64,000 nucleotides of DNA from Bos javanicus. Taxonomy: Eukaryota; Chordata; Mammalia; Artiodactyla; Bovidae. How positions within the stretch are numbered: the first letter of the stretch is position 1; the number at the start of each line of letters is the position of its first letter. Below are positions 1-15,300 of this stretch, piece by piece. The stretch covers positions 28,060,001 to 28,124,000 of the forward strand of contig NC_083876.1 in NCBI RefSeq assembly GCF_032452875.1. Direction: 5' to 3'. A program made the translations under genes and the position numbers. The notes under the pieces were generated by a model. That model had not been told where the DNA came from and searched no databases. It saw nothing but the letters and a program-made list of their open reading frames with translations.

Positions 1-347
1 TGAACACTGTGTGACTAAATAGAGAGCATTCCCTGTGATACCTAGTGAGTAGACAATATTAGCTATTATTCTTATCATATCTTCTTTCTCCGAAGCCCAT
101 AGAATTGTATTTGTATATATTTCTATCTACCATAATCTGCCCCTTATAATAATTTGTGGGCTTATTTTCTATCTTATGCATACTTAGTTCAATATGTTAC
201 AGGCAATTTATCCCAGTAGAAACCTCTATCTTGAGTATCAATGCAGAGCCCCTAGGTTCTTTATGCCTCAGTAAACACAATGTAAAGAACTTGCCATTTT
301 TCTCTGTTATTCCTTGTAACCTTTTCTCCTCATGATTCTTCTTGCAG
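1..347 (+). other. TRDN: TRDN intron, 3' end
   Basis: AT-rich intron sequence leading to a pyrimidine-rich tract and the CTTGCAG acceptor at 341-347. I see no recognisable repeat. Confidence 0.7.
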
Positions 348-398
348 AAATTAGAAAAGAAAAATCTGGGAAGACTTCTTCAGTTCCGAAGGATAAAG
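348..398 (+). CDS. TRDN: TRDN exon 1 of window (17 codons)
   Basis: Borders are ttgcag|AAATTAG and GATAAAG|gtaata; 51 nt, phase 1-1. With a preceding G it reads EIRKEKSGKTSSVPKDK plus a split codon. It is a charged lumenal triadin segment and joins in frame to the exon at 5692. The other two frames give no triadin-like sequence. Confidence 0.88.
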
Positions 399-3300
399 GT
401 AATAGAGTCAATTTAACATAACACTAGAAACGTATTAACAAAAGTATCTGAATGTGTCCACAGTACGTCAGTCATCTCCTTGCAGGTTTGTGGGTCAGAA
501 TTGCATATGACACTCATATATTTGAAAACTTTTGTTTATTTACCTGTCCCTAAATACTTACTTTCTGTTCACCATGATCTAAAAGTATGTTTATTATAAT
601 TTCTGAAAGAAAGGAAAAATGATGAAAAAAAATTAAGAATGAAAGGGTAAAAGAAAAGTGTTAAAATGAAAGTAAAGGATATAAGAAGGACTTGCTGCCA
701 TGCCCTCTGGTTCTTTTCTTTCTATCCATTCATTAAATCTGTATTTACTGCATAATCTTTCCAAACCTGCTAATCATTGGTGAAACAAAGATGGCAAAGC
801 TAGGAATAGGGAGGAAGACTTGGGAATTGAAATTCTGAATTCTGCTATTTTCAGACTCCTAGTCATGTGCTGTCTGCTTTGGTGTTGTCAGGTTCCTGAT
901 TGCTATGGAAGAGCATAACATTCTTTAAATTTTCAACCTCAATCTCTTGAATGAATTGACTTTTCTCTCAATCCATCCAAATTCCAGGACTCTTTCTAAA
1001 AATAATGTCACATAAAACTTCAGGTCTTTTCTATTGAGGTCATAATCAAGTCTGAGGAATTAGAGAAGGCTTTTCTGAAGAAGTTATATTAAATTCAAGT
1101 ATGAAGGGAGAGGAGTTATCCAGACGAAGATGTGAGGATTATTTGGGAGAAGTACACAAGCAGGGCATCTGCTCTTTGCCAGGCACATTGAATTCTACTT
1201 TATATATTTTGTTCTGCAAATTGTGCTTTATATATACATTTCAGTAAGGAAGGAAGGAAGCTGAGGTATATGTAATTTAAATTACTCAATGTCACACTGT
1301 GGGTGGGAAGCAAAAGCAAGAATCAGAGTCAAGTCTGCTGGATTTAATACCCCTTTATTCCATTTTAACACAGATATTGTCTAATCCTTAAACAAAGGCT
1401 CTTTTTTTTTTTTTAATATTCCTCAAAGCACCTTTGCTTTGAGTATAGAGCTCATTACCTATTCCTGAAAATCTGTTTGACATAGACAAATGTCTATACA
1501 ATGTGGAAAAATATACTCATAGTCCTTTTACTAATGGGTGACTCCCGTTAATTCCCACAGAAGAGCTCAGTCCATTTTTCACCGGTGATTACTTGTTCTC
1601 TAAGAGAGAGAGAGACTCCTCCTCACCTCCACTCTCATTTTATCTGGCAATTTACAAAAACAGTGTCCTTGTTTGTGTGGAAACTAAAAGTATTATTGAA
1701 ACACACTACCAGGAAAATCCATATATAGATGCAAAATCTAAACCTTCCTCCTTCCAGTATAGTATGAAATAGACTTATTTTGTTGAGCATTTATGTCACG
1801 AGAATACTTAGACTGTATATTATTGTTTGCTATGAAAACAACTCAACAGAAACGTTGGGTCTTACCTCTAACACTATCTTTCAAGCAATGATGATTATAA
1901 AAAATTTCAATTATTACTTAAAGACTTCACTTCTGCTGCAGCCTAAACTACTTGGAAATGGTAGTTGTAAACATCTGTCCCGGAAAACATTACCTGGGAC
2001 AATTTAAATCCACACTGATGGAGTAGCCTACGAAGTAGGCTTTTGTAATTTCTATTGCTGTTGTTGTTACTAACGTACAATTGCAGACAATTTCCTAGGG
2101 AACACTTTTTCCTCAGTGTTAAATCCTCTACTATTTGTAAGATGTCTCCATGGTCACTACAAAATCATGTATATTAAAGTCTATTACATATGATTATTGA
2201 TTTAGAACTATTTTAAATGAACCTCTTTTTAAATTCAAGCTGTGTTAATGCCCTCAATTATCTTTGTTATATACAAGCTGAGGGCTATTTTAGAAGAATG
2301 TTATTGTCATTTTTCCTTTAGTTTCTGAATATAATTTTCTTTACCTAGAAAAATCAGAGAAAATGGCTTATTACCCATACAATTTCAGTGACTTTAACCT
2401 CTGCAGTGTTATTGTTTCTGGAATCAGTTTTTGAAACCTGCTGCTGAACTGTGGCAGAGTCAGAGTGCAGCAATTCTACTTGCTACGTAGCTACTTATTT
2501 CATGGAGCAGCCCAAAGGTTGCCTACCTTTGCCGGTCTCCTATAGTTTCCACTTGTATGTACATATTAGGAAATCCATATTGAAACAATGCTGCATTTCT
2601 AAAACCAGAATTATTACACAGAAATCATTTAGGGCCACATTTACTGGGGATATGACAACCGCGAGTAAATTAGGCATTTAGAGAAACATCAATGTGTTAG
2701 TTGCTCAGTTGTGTCCAACTCTTTGCTGTCCCATGGACTGCAGCCCACCAAGCTCCTCTGTCCATGGGATTCTTCAGGCAAGAATACTGAAGTGGGTTGC
2801 CGTGCCCTCCTCCAGGGAATCTTCCCGATCCAGGGATCAATCCTAGGACCCCTGCATTGTAGGCAGGTTCTTTACCATCTGAGTCATCAGGGAAGCCCAG
2901 AGAACATCAGGCTTGTGTATTTAAGGACATATAGAGAGGGCTGGAGATGATCATTACAAAGAAAAGGAGCCAGAGAAAGGCACATCTTGTTAGCTTTTGC
3001 TGCTGATTCAGCTACTGACTCTCTGGGATAGTAAGTCTTCTCTACATCCTCAAGTGGGCAGAGCCCTGCTTAAGTGGCCCTGACCACCCAGAAATCAGAC
3101 ACTCCTGTTGTAGTCCTTCTGACATTCACCCTATCGTCTTGCAACTTGCTTCTTACAACTGGTCTAATTTATCTGAGTTTGTGGGATTCACCGATGGTCC
3201 AAGGAACTGCAAACCAAACTGTAACCAGGCAACAAGGAGATTAATTATTTCTCTTCTATTGAGAATGCAATAATAGCACCTGCAGGTGCCTCTGGTATTG

Positions 3301-6300
3301 GTGTAATATGATGGACATTAGAGTTATTGACTAGTTTTGTGACTCAGGCTTGTGTATGTTTGGATCTAATGCCAGGGAATTCTCAGCAGAGCTTATCTTC
3401 TTTCATATTCATACCCAGCGCCATGCACCTGAGGTTTCCCCCAACTTCTATTTGTCTTCTTCACCATACTTTTTCTTGGCCATTCCCACTCACCAAACAA
3501 AAGCTACCGCTAAGGATATGGTAAGTTTTCAATGACTTTGCATCTGATCCCTAGTGATTTATTCATCATGAATTCTCACCCAAGTTCCTTATTGCCTTTG
3601 ACTCTGGGAGCAGGGTACAGGAATGGAAAACCTGGAATGATCTTCCTGTTTCTTTGTGAACTTTTCTACATCACCACCTCCCTGCCAGATTATTTTGAGA
3701 ATTCCAAGTTATATCCCAGCACCTTTAAACATGTTCTAGATCCTGATAATGAAGATTTCTAAGACTTCCTGTAGGCTCTTGGTTAAATGTAAAGAAACTA
3801 CCATATTTATACAAACAACACACATGCAAAAATGTGCTCTCTAATGCTTTGCTTCTGACAAAAAAGACAGTTAGGTTGAAAAAATGTGTAAATAGCTGAC
3901 CCAAACCAATGATATATTTATTCTTCCTAACACAGAAGTGAAGAGTTCCCATATAACCCTCTCCCATTTTTGGTCAGCTTTGGCATCCTTGGGTAGTTAG
4001 GGACTGCTCAGACCACCCTACAGACTTCTTAAATCAGGTCAAAGTCCCTTGAATTCAAAAAGGACACGCAAAAGAAATGAGATGCAGGAAGGTCAGTGCA
4101 GATGACCCAGCATGGCAGCAAAGGAATCTTCCTGTTAGCAACTTGGAAATAAAAATCATTTCTATTTTCTGAGGACTTTCCCCAAATTTACAGTGATGGG
4201 TTTATGGCCTTCAGATAGTTTTAAAAAGTCTGTCTGTTTTCCACATCTTCTTTCTTTCTCCTTTAAAATCAAAGCAGTCCATGGGCCCTCTTCTGAGGTC
4301 TTGTACTTTACAACTACTTTAATCTCACACAATTGTATACAGATATCCATTTAAATCAACATGCTGGATTTTGAATTTTGAAGTTCCAGGCATTGCATTC
4401 TCCCATCCCACCAAGGATCTGTCCCTATCAACACTTCTCATTTTACAACACATTAATTCTTTTGGTTTAGCCAGGAAATGCAAAACAGTAAATTACCACC
4501 CTCATCCCGAAAGAAAAAGTTAATGAAGCTTTTCAGTCTGTTTATTCAATTCATGGCTCTTGGTTTCATTTTCACATGCTGAAATGTGAAAAAAAAAAAA
4601 AATGGATCCTATTTATTCTTAGCACAATAAATAGCAACAGGGACACTTCTTTTCCACCAAAACCATTAAAAAAATTCTACAAGCCTATGGCTATTTAAGG
4701 CTATAGTTTATATACTGAGAAAATCTTGCTTTGAGGAACACAACCTTTTCAATGGAACCCCAAAATCCATTCTTAAAATGATCCAAACTCACCTCAACTC
4801 AGTGAATTCTGAGTTGCTTGAGTGGCATGCTCATTTACAAATACCACCATATTTTTTGCATTCCATCCCACACCATAGAAGGGAATAGGGAAAAAAAGGG
4901 CTGGAAGGATTGATTTCTTTCTTTCCTTCCTTTCTCACTGTATTGTAAGTCATTTTTGTCCGTAAAATAGATACTGAGACTTAGTGTTGCAGAAAAGGCA
5001 GAGAACTGGTTTTATTTTCTATTTTTAATGAGTTACTGAGGAAGCATAATGTTGTTCAAGGCATTGCCCCTTGATTTCTCTGGAACCCATGATATGATCA
5101 GAATCATTTTGTATTTGAACCTAGTAGAATAAGTGGAGTTTTACTTGATTTGCTTTAACTAAGGACCACATGTTTAAGACATTGGGAGCTCATAGATGAA
5201 ACTGTCTCAGTATTTATCTTACTCTTATTCTTGAAATCTGTTTAACTTGAGTCTGATGACTAAAACACCACATTTACATGATATATGCAGAGTTTTCCAT
5301 TTGATTGTTTATTTTTTTGAAGAAACATAGCCTGAGAGAAGTAAACTAAGTTAGTGCTGATTATAACAGTTTTGGAAGACTTCTAGATGCTGAAGTCATG
5401 TGTTTTTTTTAAAATCACAGACAAAGCAAGTTCCTAGCTATCCAAAAACTCATCCTCTTAAATGAATACATAGATTGTACATCATTCTACAATTTACATT
5501 TATTTTAAAAAATATGACTAGAAAATGGCTTGTTGTACTCTATACTGTTCTTTATGATTAAAATTATTTTTGAAAGAAAACATCATATCATTTCCACCTT
5601 GGTTCACCTTACTGATAGCTTATTGACTCCACTGCGTGTGTGTTAGTATTTTGATCTTGGTTTCAAACACATGTTCAATGTTTCTTTCCAGAGCCTATTA
5701 AGGAAAAAGAAGTAAAGGTTCCAGCCTCCCTAAAGGAAAAAGGTATTACTCTATAATGAAATGTGAAAACACATTGATCCACCTATTGCATATTCAGTTA
5801 CTTGCAATAAGGCCACATATTATTCATTTATTTTTTTATACTTTCAAAGGTATAACTTTCATATGTACTTCTGTGTTTTGATGCAAAGGGAAAAGAACTT
5901 ATTCTCTATTGTAAAATTTTAAATTGTACTGTGAAACAACATACGAAAGAGTAGCCATGTCAGAGATACTGAGAAAGCTTAGAATGTCTAGAAAACAAGT
6001 TCCTACTGTATAGCACAGGGAACTATATCCAATCTCCTGAGATAAACTGTGATGGAAAAGTGTATTAAAAAAGAATGTATATATGTGTAAAACTGAGTCA
6101 GTTTGCTGTATAGCAGAGATTGGCACAACATTGTAAATCAGCTTTACATAAATAAAAAAATACATATGCTGTTCTGATTTTATGAGTCTGTAGTAGAAAA
6201 TCTATATTTTATAAATATCCTAAGGTTAATCCTATTAGGAGTGGCCATGAAAACCAAAAGTTTAAGATACAAAAAAATACTTTAAATTTCTCAGTGATAG

Positions 6301-9300
6301 CTTGCCATACTTTCATTTCAGATACAGTAAAATCCTAACAAATTTTATAGCTGGGAAACACTTAGAGGTAAACTCTAAAGATTTTTGGATGAGGTCCAAA
6401 ATCCTCACCCTATAGATGGATAAAACTGAAATAGTCTAGAAACTTTTCAAAGTTATTATAATTTGCAGCAGAACCTGCATGAGAACTCTGATCTCCCAAT
6501 CAAGCACTATGATCTTACTAAGGGGTCTTATTAGCCCTCTGGCCTTCCTATTATACTAGGCTCATAGGTATGTGGATTCTGATATGCCATGCATCAAGTT
6601 ACGTTCCCTAAAATGTAAGTAAATATGTTAAGTCCAATGTAATACATTTAGTTTCTAATTATCCCAGTAACTTCTATGGGCCTGGTATCATTCTCCAAAT
6701 TGTCTAATATTTCTTATCATTAAAATGAACATATTAGTGAACCAGTAAAACCATGAAATACACCTGCTGTATCGAATGTTCAAATAGAGCCCGTTTCTAC
6801 TTTACCCTGAAGAGAAATCTGTGTGAACTATTGACCAGTATGCAAGGGCTTAGTGTAAAAATCCCAAATTATTGGAATTGTATTAAAAGAAAAGGCTTTT
6901 CATGAACTTGCATAAACATGTGTTGGCACTGAGGGCAATGTGGAAGTGCAGTGGGAGGGGAAGCTGACAGAAGACTTAGTGAGATACATGAAGGATGCAG
7001 GAGAGACTCCATTAGTCAGTGTAGCAATGGATTAAAAACATACCCTCAAGTCATATATTTTCTTATTTTTCAATTAAATTTAAATTAAATGAAATTGTTA
7101 TTTAATGAAACAAGAAAGCACAGCATAATTTTTTTCTTAGCCCACATAACGTACTTAATTTATTTTAAAGTACTTAAAGCAATAAGGATTCCAAACCTAT
7201 TAAGGCATTCATGTTTCACTTTAGAAAAATATCATACCCGAAACTTTATTTTTATTGTCCCCTATGTAGTAGTTATTTTGATGCCACATACGCTTTCAAG
7301 TTATTCTGACACAATATGTAAATTCAAATATTTTGCTTGCAAGAGAAGTCTTACACATTATGTTAAATGTTCAACAGGCAGCAAAATGTTGTTACATTGT
7401 ATTATTTGAGGAATGAATTAATTATGAAGACTAAAGACATTCTTTGTATTTAGATAATTTATTTCTTTAAAATAACTCTACACTTCTTTTTCATGATCTG
7501 TCAATTTCAATAAACATTTATATAAATATCTAAATTGAAAGATTTGATTCCATCAAGTAATTTAATCATTCAACGATGTTATAACTTTTTCCAAACTAAG
7601 ATATAAGTATTAAAAAATGAGGGACAGGAGTGTTATAAATTTCCACAGTTTTATTAAGAAAGCAAAATGCAAAATTTTTCCCCACTAAAAATGTGTGTGG
7701 AATATATAAATATATAAATGAAAAACAATTTAGGAGAGTCAGGCACAACTTAGCGAATAAACAACAAGAAAAACACATGGTGCTAGTTTGAGTCTTTGGA
7801 CACTGGAAATATCTGTTTGAGTTTCCTGTCTTCTTCCATCGCTCTGGGGATTGTTTTTTCATCATCCTATCCCAGACGGTCAGCGGAGCTCCACCCAGTG
7901 CATAATCACAGACAGTGACAGTGGGGAAGGCAGCATTTTGGAAAAGATGCATTTTTTAAAAAGTTATATCCTCATTTCATTAATGTTGAGCTTTCTGCAT
8001 TACTATATGTTTCAAATAACTGCTTGAGAATATTTAGTATCTTTTTTATTTTACCATTTAAAGCAACAATGACCTCTTATAGTAATACACTGAGATATTA
8101 TTGGTGCTTTGAAATTTTATGCATTTAGTGTCATCATTTGTTTACTACCAAACAACCAAGTTTCGGGCCTGTGGTGCTGAGTGTGAATGACAGTCCTTGG
8201 ACATTTTGACAGAAAGAATAGCATTATATAGAAAGACTTTCACTTTTACCTGTGAGAGATGGTGTCACCTTAGACCTTCTTTCCTTAAAGGGAGTCAGTA
8301 AATTCTCACATATATTATAACAGCTACAATTTTAAAAATTCCTGCTGAAAAAGAAATTAATTTTAAAAGAAATCTTGTTAGCTTGAAAGCTTATCATATC
8401 TTCTTTAGTAAATAATGAAATTGAAAGTGTAAATGTGTTAGTTGCTCAGTCATGTCTGACTCTTTAAGACCCATGGACTGTAGCCTAGAAAGGATTATTG
8501 AAAGGCTTCATTTAATGTCCAATCAAAAAGCATGAAACATAATGATAATATCATGCACACTTAAATATTAAAATTCACAGATACATAGAAATTAAACAAC
8601 ATATTCTTAAACATCCAGTAAATCAAAGAAGAAATTAAAAGGGAGATTAGAAAATATCTTCGGAAAAATGAAAATGAAAACTCAACATACCAAAACTTAA
8701 CAGAATGCATCAAAAGCAGTTCTAAGAGAGAAGTTCATAGCAATAAGTACATTAAAAAATAGAAAGATTTCAAATAAACAACCTAACTGCATACTTCAAG
8801 GTATTAGAGTAAAAAAGAACAAACTAAGCCCAAAGTTAGCAGAAGGAAGGAAATAAAAAAGATTAGAGCAGACTTAAACAAAATAAAGAGTAGAAAGATC
8901 AACAAAACCAAGAGTTGTCTTTTGAAAAGATCAATAAAAATGACAAACCTTTGGCTAGATTAAAAAAAAAAAAAAGTGAAGAGCCAAGTAAAATGAAATC
9001 AGAGTAAAAGAGGAGAATTTATAACTCTTGCTACAAAAAATTAAAAAGAGGATCATAAAAGATTACTGTGAATGTTTATATGCCAACAACTTGGATAACC
9101 TAGAAGATATGAGTAAATATCTAGAAGCATGCAATGGCCAAGACTGAATCATGAAGAAATAAAAAATTTGTACAGAATAATAACAATGAGAACATAATCA
9201 AAAGCCTGCTAATGAAGAAAAGTCCAGGACCAGAAGGCTTCATGCTGAATTCTGCCAAACATGTGAACAAAAGTGATTTACAGTTCCTTTCCTGAAGATA

Positions 9301-12300
9301 AGAATAGTACCAAAAACAATAGCACTTTTATTCTAAGCAGCAGTTAACAGCCTAACGCTTTTCCAGTTAAGCCCATCAGGCCAAACTGCCAAGTTGATAG
9401 AATGAATGGAAAGTGGTTATATGTTGGTAAGTGAAGTAGTTGAGACTGCCAAAATTTTTTCTGTAATCACTGGCTTTCCAAAATTAATGCATCCAAGTAC
9501 TGTGAATTTTACTTCCTTCCTCCAAAAAACTAATGTACATAATATATGTACAACTATATGTATGTGAAATATATGGCAGTTATAAATGTAAAGCTTCAGT
9601 ATTCCTTCCTTGGTATTCTTTCCATTTAAGCCCTCTAAAGAATGCCTCACTTTCACTCTGTGTGTTCATGTTTCTTGTCACTCCAAGCCACTTTATGCAA
9701 ATATCCTAATGTGCTTCTCTCCTTGAAGGAAAAAGTTTTTAAATATCATAGTTTTTATTTATTAATTCATTTTTATTTTTCTTGTTCACTTTTTTAAAAA
9801 AGCTTTAAATGTATTGTTTTTCATATCAGGTCATCTATTATTTTTAAGTATTTAACCAGATGTAGGATGATCCATACCTATGACCTTTGACCTTTTGTTA
9901 ATGTAACTGATTATTCTCACTTCAAGTCAAAGAAAATGCATGCTGGTGCTCAGAGATATAAGTAAGAAAAAGTGACTCTCTTTTGTTAAGGGGAAAAAGA
10001 ATAAGAATGTCTGCTTATTTGCCTTGGCAAGTGATTTTTCCACCATTTTCTGGACCATTTGAATGGTTTAAAGTCACCTGGCTCATTACCTGCAATAAAT
10101 CCAACCACCTCTCCTGCCATCTTCAGATAACATCACAGGACCTTGTTCGTACTGACTATTATCTGTGCGACCTACAGTATGTTCAGTCTCTTCACATTAT
10201 TTCTTACTTATTTCAGTACAGAGTCTTCATGTTGGGAAGTTTCAGGGAAAGGTAGAATAATGAGGCACATAGCAAGGCATACAAAAAAGATTAGACAGAG
10301 ACAGAGTGACACTATCAGCAACGTGGTACATTGTATTTAGCATATACAAAAGACAAAGGATCACAAAAATGAAACGATGACAGGATGAGGCAGGGAAAAT
10401 GTATGCATTTATTCTGCACTGCAAAGAGAGAATGCCCTCTGGCTCATTTTGTGTTTTTAGTGTCCACTCAGCAAACTTACTTTTGAGCACCAAAGTCCTA
10501 TGGGAATCTTGCCAAAGAAGTGTTGCCGAATCAGGACTTAGGCATAAACGTTGGGTCATGCATTAAGTGTTTGTATTGCGAACTAAAGCTATTTTTAGAA
10601 CTGTAACTATAGAAGCTTATAAAGCATAATTTCTTTTCCTGTTGACACAATGGGAATGAGAGGTGAGAGAGAGACAGACACGGACAGAAATACACACCAT
10701 GGGTGTGGTGGGGGTGTGTTTGTGTATGTGTGCATACCTGTTATGGAAAGAGCGCTGTGCCCAGTAGCTTGAGACTCTAACTGCAGCTCTGAAATTACCA
10801 GATAGTTATCTGAAGATAATTTCCCCCAGTGTTGTGTGTCTGCTGGGTCCCTTCTAATGGTCTTTTCCACCCATGCAAATTTTTGATTAGTGGGACAAGG
10901 ATTCTACTTTATATTTTGGTCTAAAACATCTAAAAATGAAACATAAATTTTATTTTCTCGGCATTTTTAAACCACATCTTAAATTGTTTTGTTTCATAAC
11001 AACATTTGAGTGATAGTATAATATTCTGGGAATATCTTAGTCATGAGACTCCACTAATGAAGAAGACACAATCCTTGTCCTCCAAGATCTCAGGATACTT
11101 GGTAAAGAAAGCTGGAAGAGAGTAAAAGTGAAGCGGCCTCCAGTGGTGCCTTAGATGAGGCATACCAAAGTTTTCATCCAATCTGTGGATGTCTATGTGT
11201 TGTATGTTCGTACATGAATGCTCAGGAAATATTTGTTAAATTATTCAGTCTCATTTCAGCCACAGAGACATCAGCTAATTATCATTGTTCCCCTTTCAGA
11301 AGGTTAGGAATTTAAAATTTAGAGTCTTTCTGATGCCTGCATTAGATCATTTGGTTAATAAATAGGGAAATACGTTTTAAACTGAAGGACTTTTTTGTTT
11401 GGTTGGTTGGTTTTTCTCCAACTGCAGTGCAACAAATGGTCTCTTGCTTTGGATGAGATTGGGCAATTACTTGAGAACACCATCACCTTACCCCTTTATT
11501 ATGCATGAAAGGATTCCTCAGTTTATAACCAAAGATAACACCGATTTAAAAACTCAAACAAGAAAAATAGGAACATAGAAGGTGCATGAGGTTTCATAAA
11601 CATGTGAATGTGGTTAAATAAGAGAAAGGAAAAAAATTAAACAGCCCATGTAGTATTGAATTAAAGAAACGTAGACAGAGATAAGATGAAAAGTAGAGTA
11701 GAAGTTGGTAGGTGTTGGTTCTCTCTGTGACTTTACCCAAACTCAGGGCAGTTTTGTGTTTTTGAAAGTCTGTGAACTAAAGATGATCCCAGTCAGACTG
11801 ATTGGTAATCAGAGCTTGTCTTTCTCACAGTTGTATTTACCTGGATTACAAAATCATGCGTCCACGGCAGATGAAATAAAATGCTACCTACTAAAATACA
11901 TCTCTTATTTTCAACAGTTTCTCTTAAGACATAATTAAGAAGAAACACGGATTCACTGAAGTTTGTTCCAAATCCAAATCTTGTAGTGAAGCTGGTTAGA
12001 GTGACAGTAGTGCTCCATCTCTCACGCAGGAAAGAAAATGTGAAAGTGTGTATGTGTGTGTTTTACAAAACATTGATTGTTAAATAATACAGTGAGGACC
12101 ACGTGCGTATGCATGCTAGGTCGCTCAGTCGTGTCCGACTCTTTGCGCCCCATGGACTGAAGCCCACCAGGCTCCTCTGTCCATGGGATTCTCCAGGCAA
12201 AAATACTAGAGTGGATCGCCATTTCTTCCTCCAGGAGATCTTCCTGACCCAGGGATCGAAATTGTGTCACCTGCGGCTCCTGCATTGCAGGCAGATTCTT

Positions 12301-15300
12301 TACCACTTGAACGACAAGGGAAGCCCAATGAGGACAACAGTGAAATGTAAATGTGTATATGTGTATAATTGTAATAGTAGCAGATATTCATTGAAAAGTG
12401 CAAATGACTACTCAAAAGATACAAAAATCATGGATTTAAATTTATGAATGTAACTTCATTTAATATAACTTTAATTATTTTATTTAAATATATTTATATT
12501 TAAATATGCTTTAACAGTATGGTGGAAAAATATAAGAAAAATCATTTCAAATATCAGTAAATAGACTAACATACACTGTTGGCTTTGTTCTAAGTGCTTC
12601 ACAGTTGTGTTCAATCTAATTTTCACAACAATCCTTTTTTTCATTAATGTGAAAATTGAAGCGCTAGGAGTGAATTGCCCAGGTCACACAGTCACCTGAG
12701 GTACATTTGGACTCATGCCTGGCAGCATGACCCACCTCCTTTGCTAGCAGGCTCTCTAGACTCCCTCAGACCAAAACTGACATACAATTGACAAAGGAAA
12801 ACAATACTGAAGCTCCTTTATATATTTCATACAAATGGGTTTGGTGACCTGATTTTAAGTGTAAAGTCTCTCCTTGCCACTAAATATTAACTACTACTCT
12901 GGCAGCGAGTGAGGCAGTTATCAATTTTCTATCAATAGTCAGTCTATCTAGTTTAACCAGCTTAATTTAGGAAATTGTTTATATGATTCATTTTTTAATG
13001 ACTGGCTGAAAAAACTAGAAACCTCAATGGCTTTACTGTTCATGCCAATTACAATCTTAATGACTCTGTTAGTAATGTGTACCTATACGATGTAGTATGT
13101 GGCTTTCTATGTAGTCTTTTTGTGTGAGATATTTAAAAACATTCATTCTATCTGTATCAACAGTAGTTATAGAAGGGTGCTTGTGTGTTTGTTCGTCCCT
13201 CAGTTGTGTCTAAATCTTTGCGACCCCGTAGACTGTAGCCCACCATGCTCTTCTGCCCATGGTTTTCTCCAGATAAGAATACTGGAAGCCATTCCCATCT
13301 TCAGGAGATCTTCCTGACCCAGGGATCCTTCCTTGCAGGCAGATTCTTTACTGTCTGAGCCACCAGAAAAACCCATAGCAGTGTGCTTACAAATGCTTCA
13401 CATTTTAGAGTTGGAAAAAATCAGTATTCAGAGACCAGTTTTTCCACTTACTAGGAAGTACATACATAGATAAGTATTAAGCCTCAATGTTATTATCTGT
13501 AGGCCTCAATATTATTATCTATAAAGTGGGTGTAATATTAGGTTTATATTAGGTTTGTATGTTCATTCATACAGCAAATATTTATTGATCCTTAGTCTGT
13601 GCAAAGCACTGATCTAGGCACTATCATATAAAAGATAAAACAGAAAATCATCCCAGGACTCAGGAAGTTTGTATTCTACTGTGGTTAGTGAGCTAATAAA
13701 TATTTATGAATATTTAACATTATTTAAATAAATTTTAGATAATGTATATAATACACTTACTGAGTGTCATGTAGAATATACAAAACATCATTGGTTGCAA
13801 AACCAAGAATTATTATATTTTATTGCACATATAAAGCTCCTATGTGCTGAAGAAGCAAATAACAGTGTGATAATGATAAATTGTTTTATTGTGTGATAAT
13901 GATAAAAAAGATTGGGAAAAGAAAGAGTAGTGTCATTCAGCTTCTAACTTGCAAAGTATTTAAAATGGAGACATTCAAAAAAGAATGCACATTCTTGGGA
14001 TTTATACCTTCTTTTTGATTTGTGAAGACAAAGCAGAGACTCCTAAACAAAGTTGTTTTCCACTGCTACCCTTTTTTAAACTCAAGCATATGCATGTTTA
14101 AATTTGGTTGGCCTGCTTCACTTGAGAATGTAGTGTTGATGACATTGAAAAATCATTAATGAAGCTCCCCTCCCCAGGCCCACCAGCAATTCACATTTCA
14201 TAAATGAAATCAACAGCCTGGAAAACTCTGCTACATACAAATTGGCAGGCTGTCTGCTTCAACCATTCAGCTTGGGGATTGTTTGATTCCATGTTTCTGC
14301 AGAGCTTGTGTGTGAAGCTCAAATGAAGGGCTTGTGAAAAATGTTTATGGACACCAGATATTTTTCTTATATAATAATAATAATGGTAAAAATGTTTTAG
14401 CAGTATAGATGGGTGAAAATAAAAGTTCCTATTCTCTTTTTCCAACTTCCAGGTTGCAATCTTCAGCATCATTCACTGCCCTTAGTTTCCTGAAACTTCA
14501 ATTAAACCTTTTGACTAAACTTAAAAAAAAATGTATATTCATATATAGGGATTTCCCAATGGCTCAGTGGTAAAGAATCTGGCTTCAATGCAGGAGACAC
14601 AGGTAGACGTGAATTTGATCCCTGTGTTGGGACAATTCTGTGCAGGAGTAAATGGCAACCCATTCCAGTATTCTTGCTGGGAAAATCCCATTGAGATCAG
14701 AGCCTGGTGGTCTCAGTCCATAGGGTCGCAAAGAGTCAGACATGACTGAGCACACATTATTATAGACATATATATTGTTTTTATCAAACCAGTCAATCCA
14801 AAAGGAAATCAACCCTGAATATTCATTGGAAGGACTGATGCTGAAGCTGAAGTTCCAATACTTTGGCCACATGATGCAAAGAGCCAACTTATTGGAAAAG
14901 ACCCTGATGCTGAGAAATATTGAAGGCAGGAGGAGAAGGGGATGACAGAGGATGAATTGGTTGGATGACATCACCGACTCAATGGACATGAGTTTGAGCA
15001 AGCTCCGGGAGTTGATAAAGGACAGGGAAGCCTGGCGGTCCATGTGGTCGCAAACAGTTGGACACAACTGAGTGACTGAAAGATGTATACATAGAGCCGA
15101 CTCACTGGAAAAGACCCTGACGCTGGGGAAGATTGAAGACAGAAGGAAAAGAGGGCGGCAGAGGGTGAAATGGCTAGATAGCTTCACTGACTTAACGGAT
15201 ATGAGTTTGAGCAAACTCTAGGAGATAGTGAGGGATAGGGAAGCCTGGTGTGCTGCAATCCGTGGGTTTGCAGAGTTGGACACAACTTAGTGACTGAACA

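Noticed and set aside
2891..2898. tRNA-like sequences (GGTTCGATCCC box-B-like) at the many GCTTCCCTGG starts, including this one
   Set aside because: They are tRNA-derived heads of Bov-tA SINEs, without complete cloverleaf tRNA genes.
7089..7409. 106-residue open frame on the plus strand
   Set aside because: AT-rich intron sequence; composition and lack of any motif point to a chance frame.
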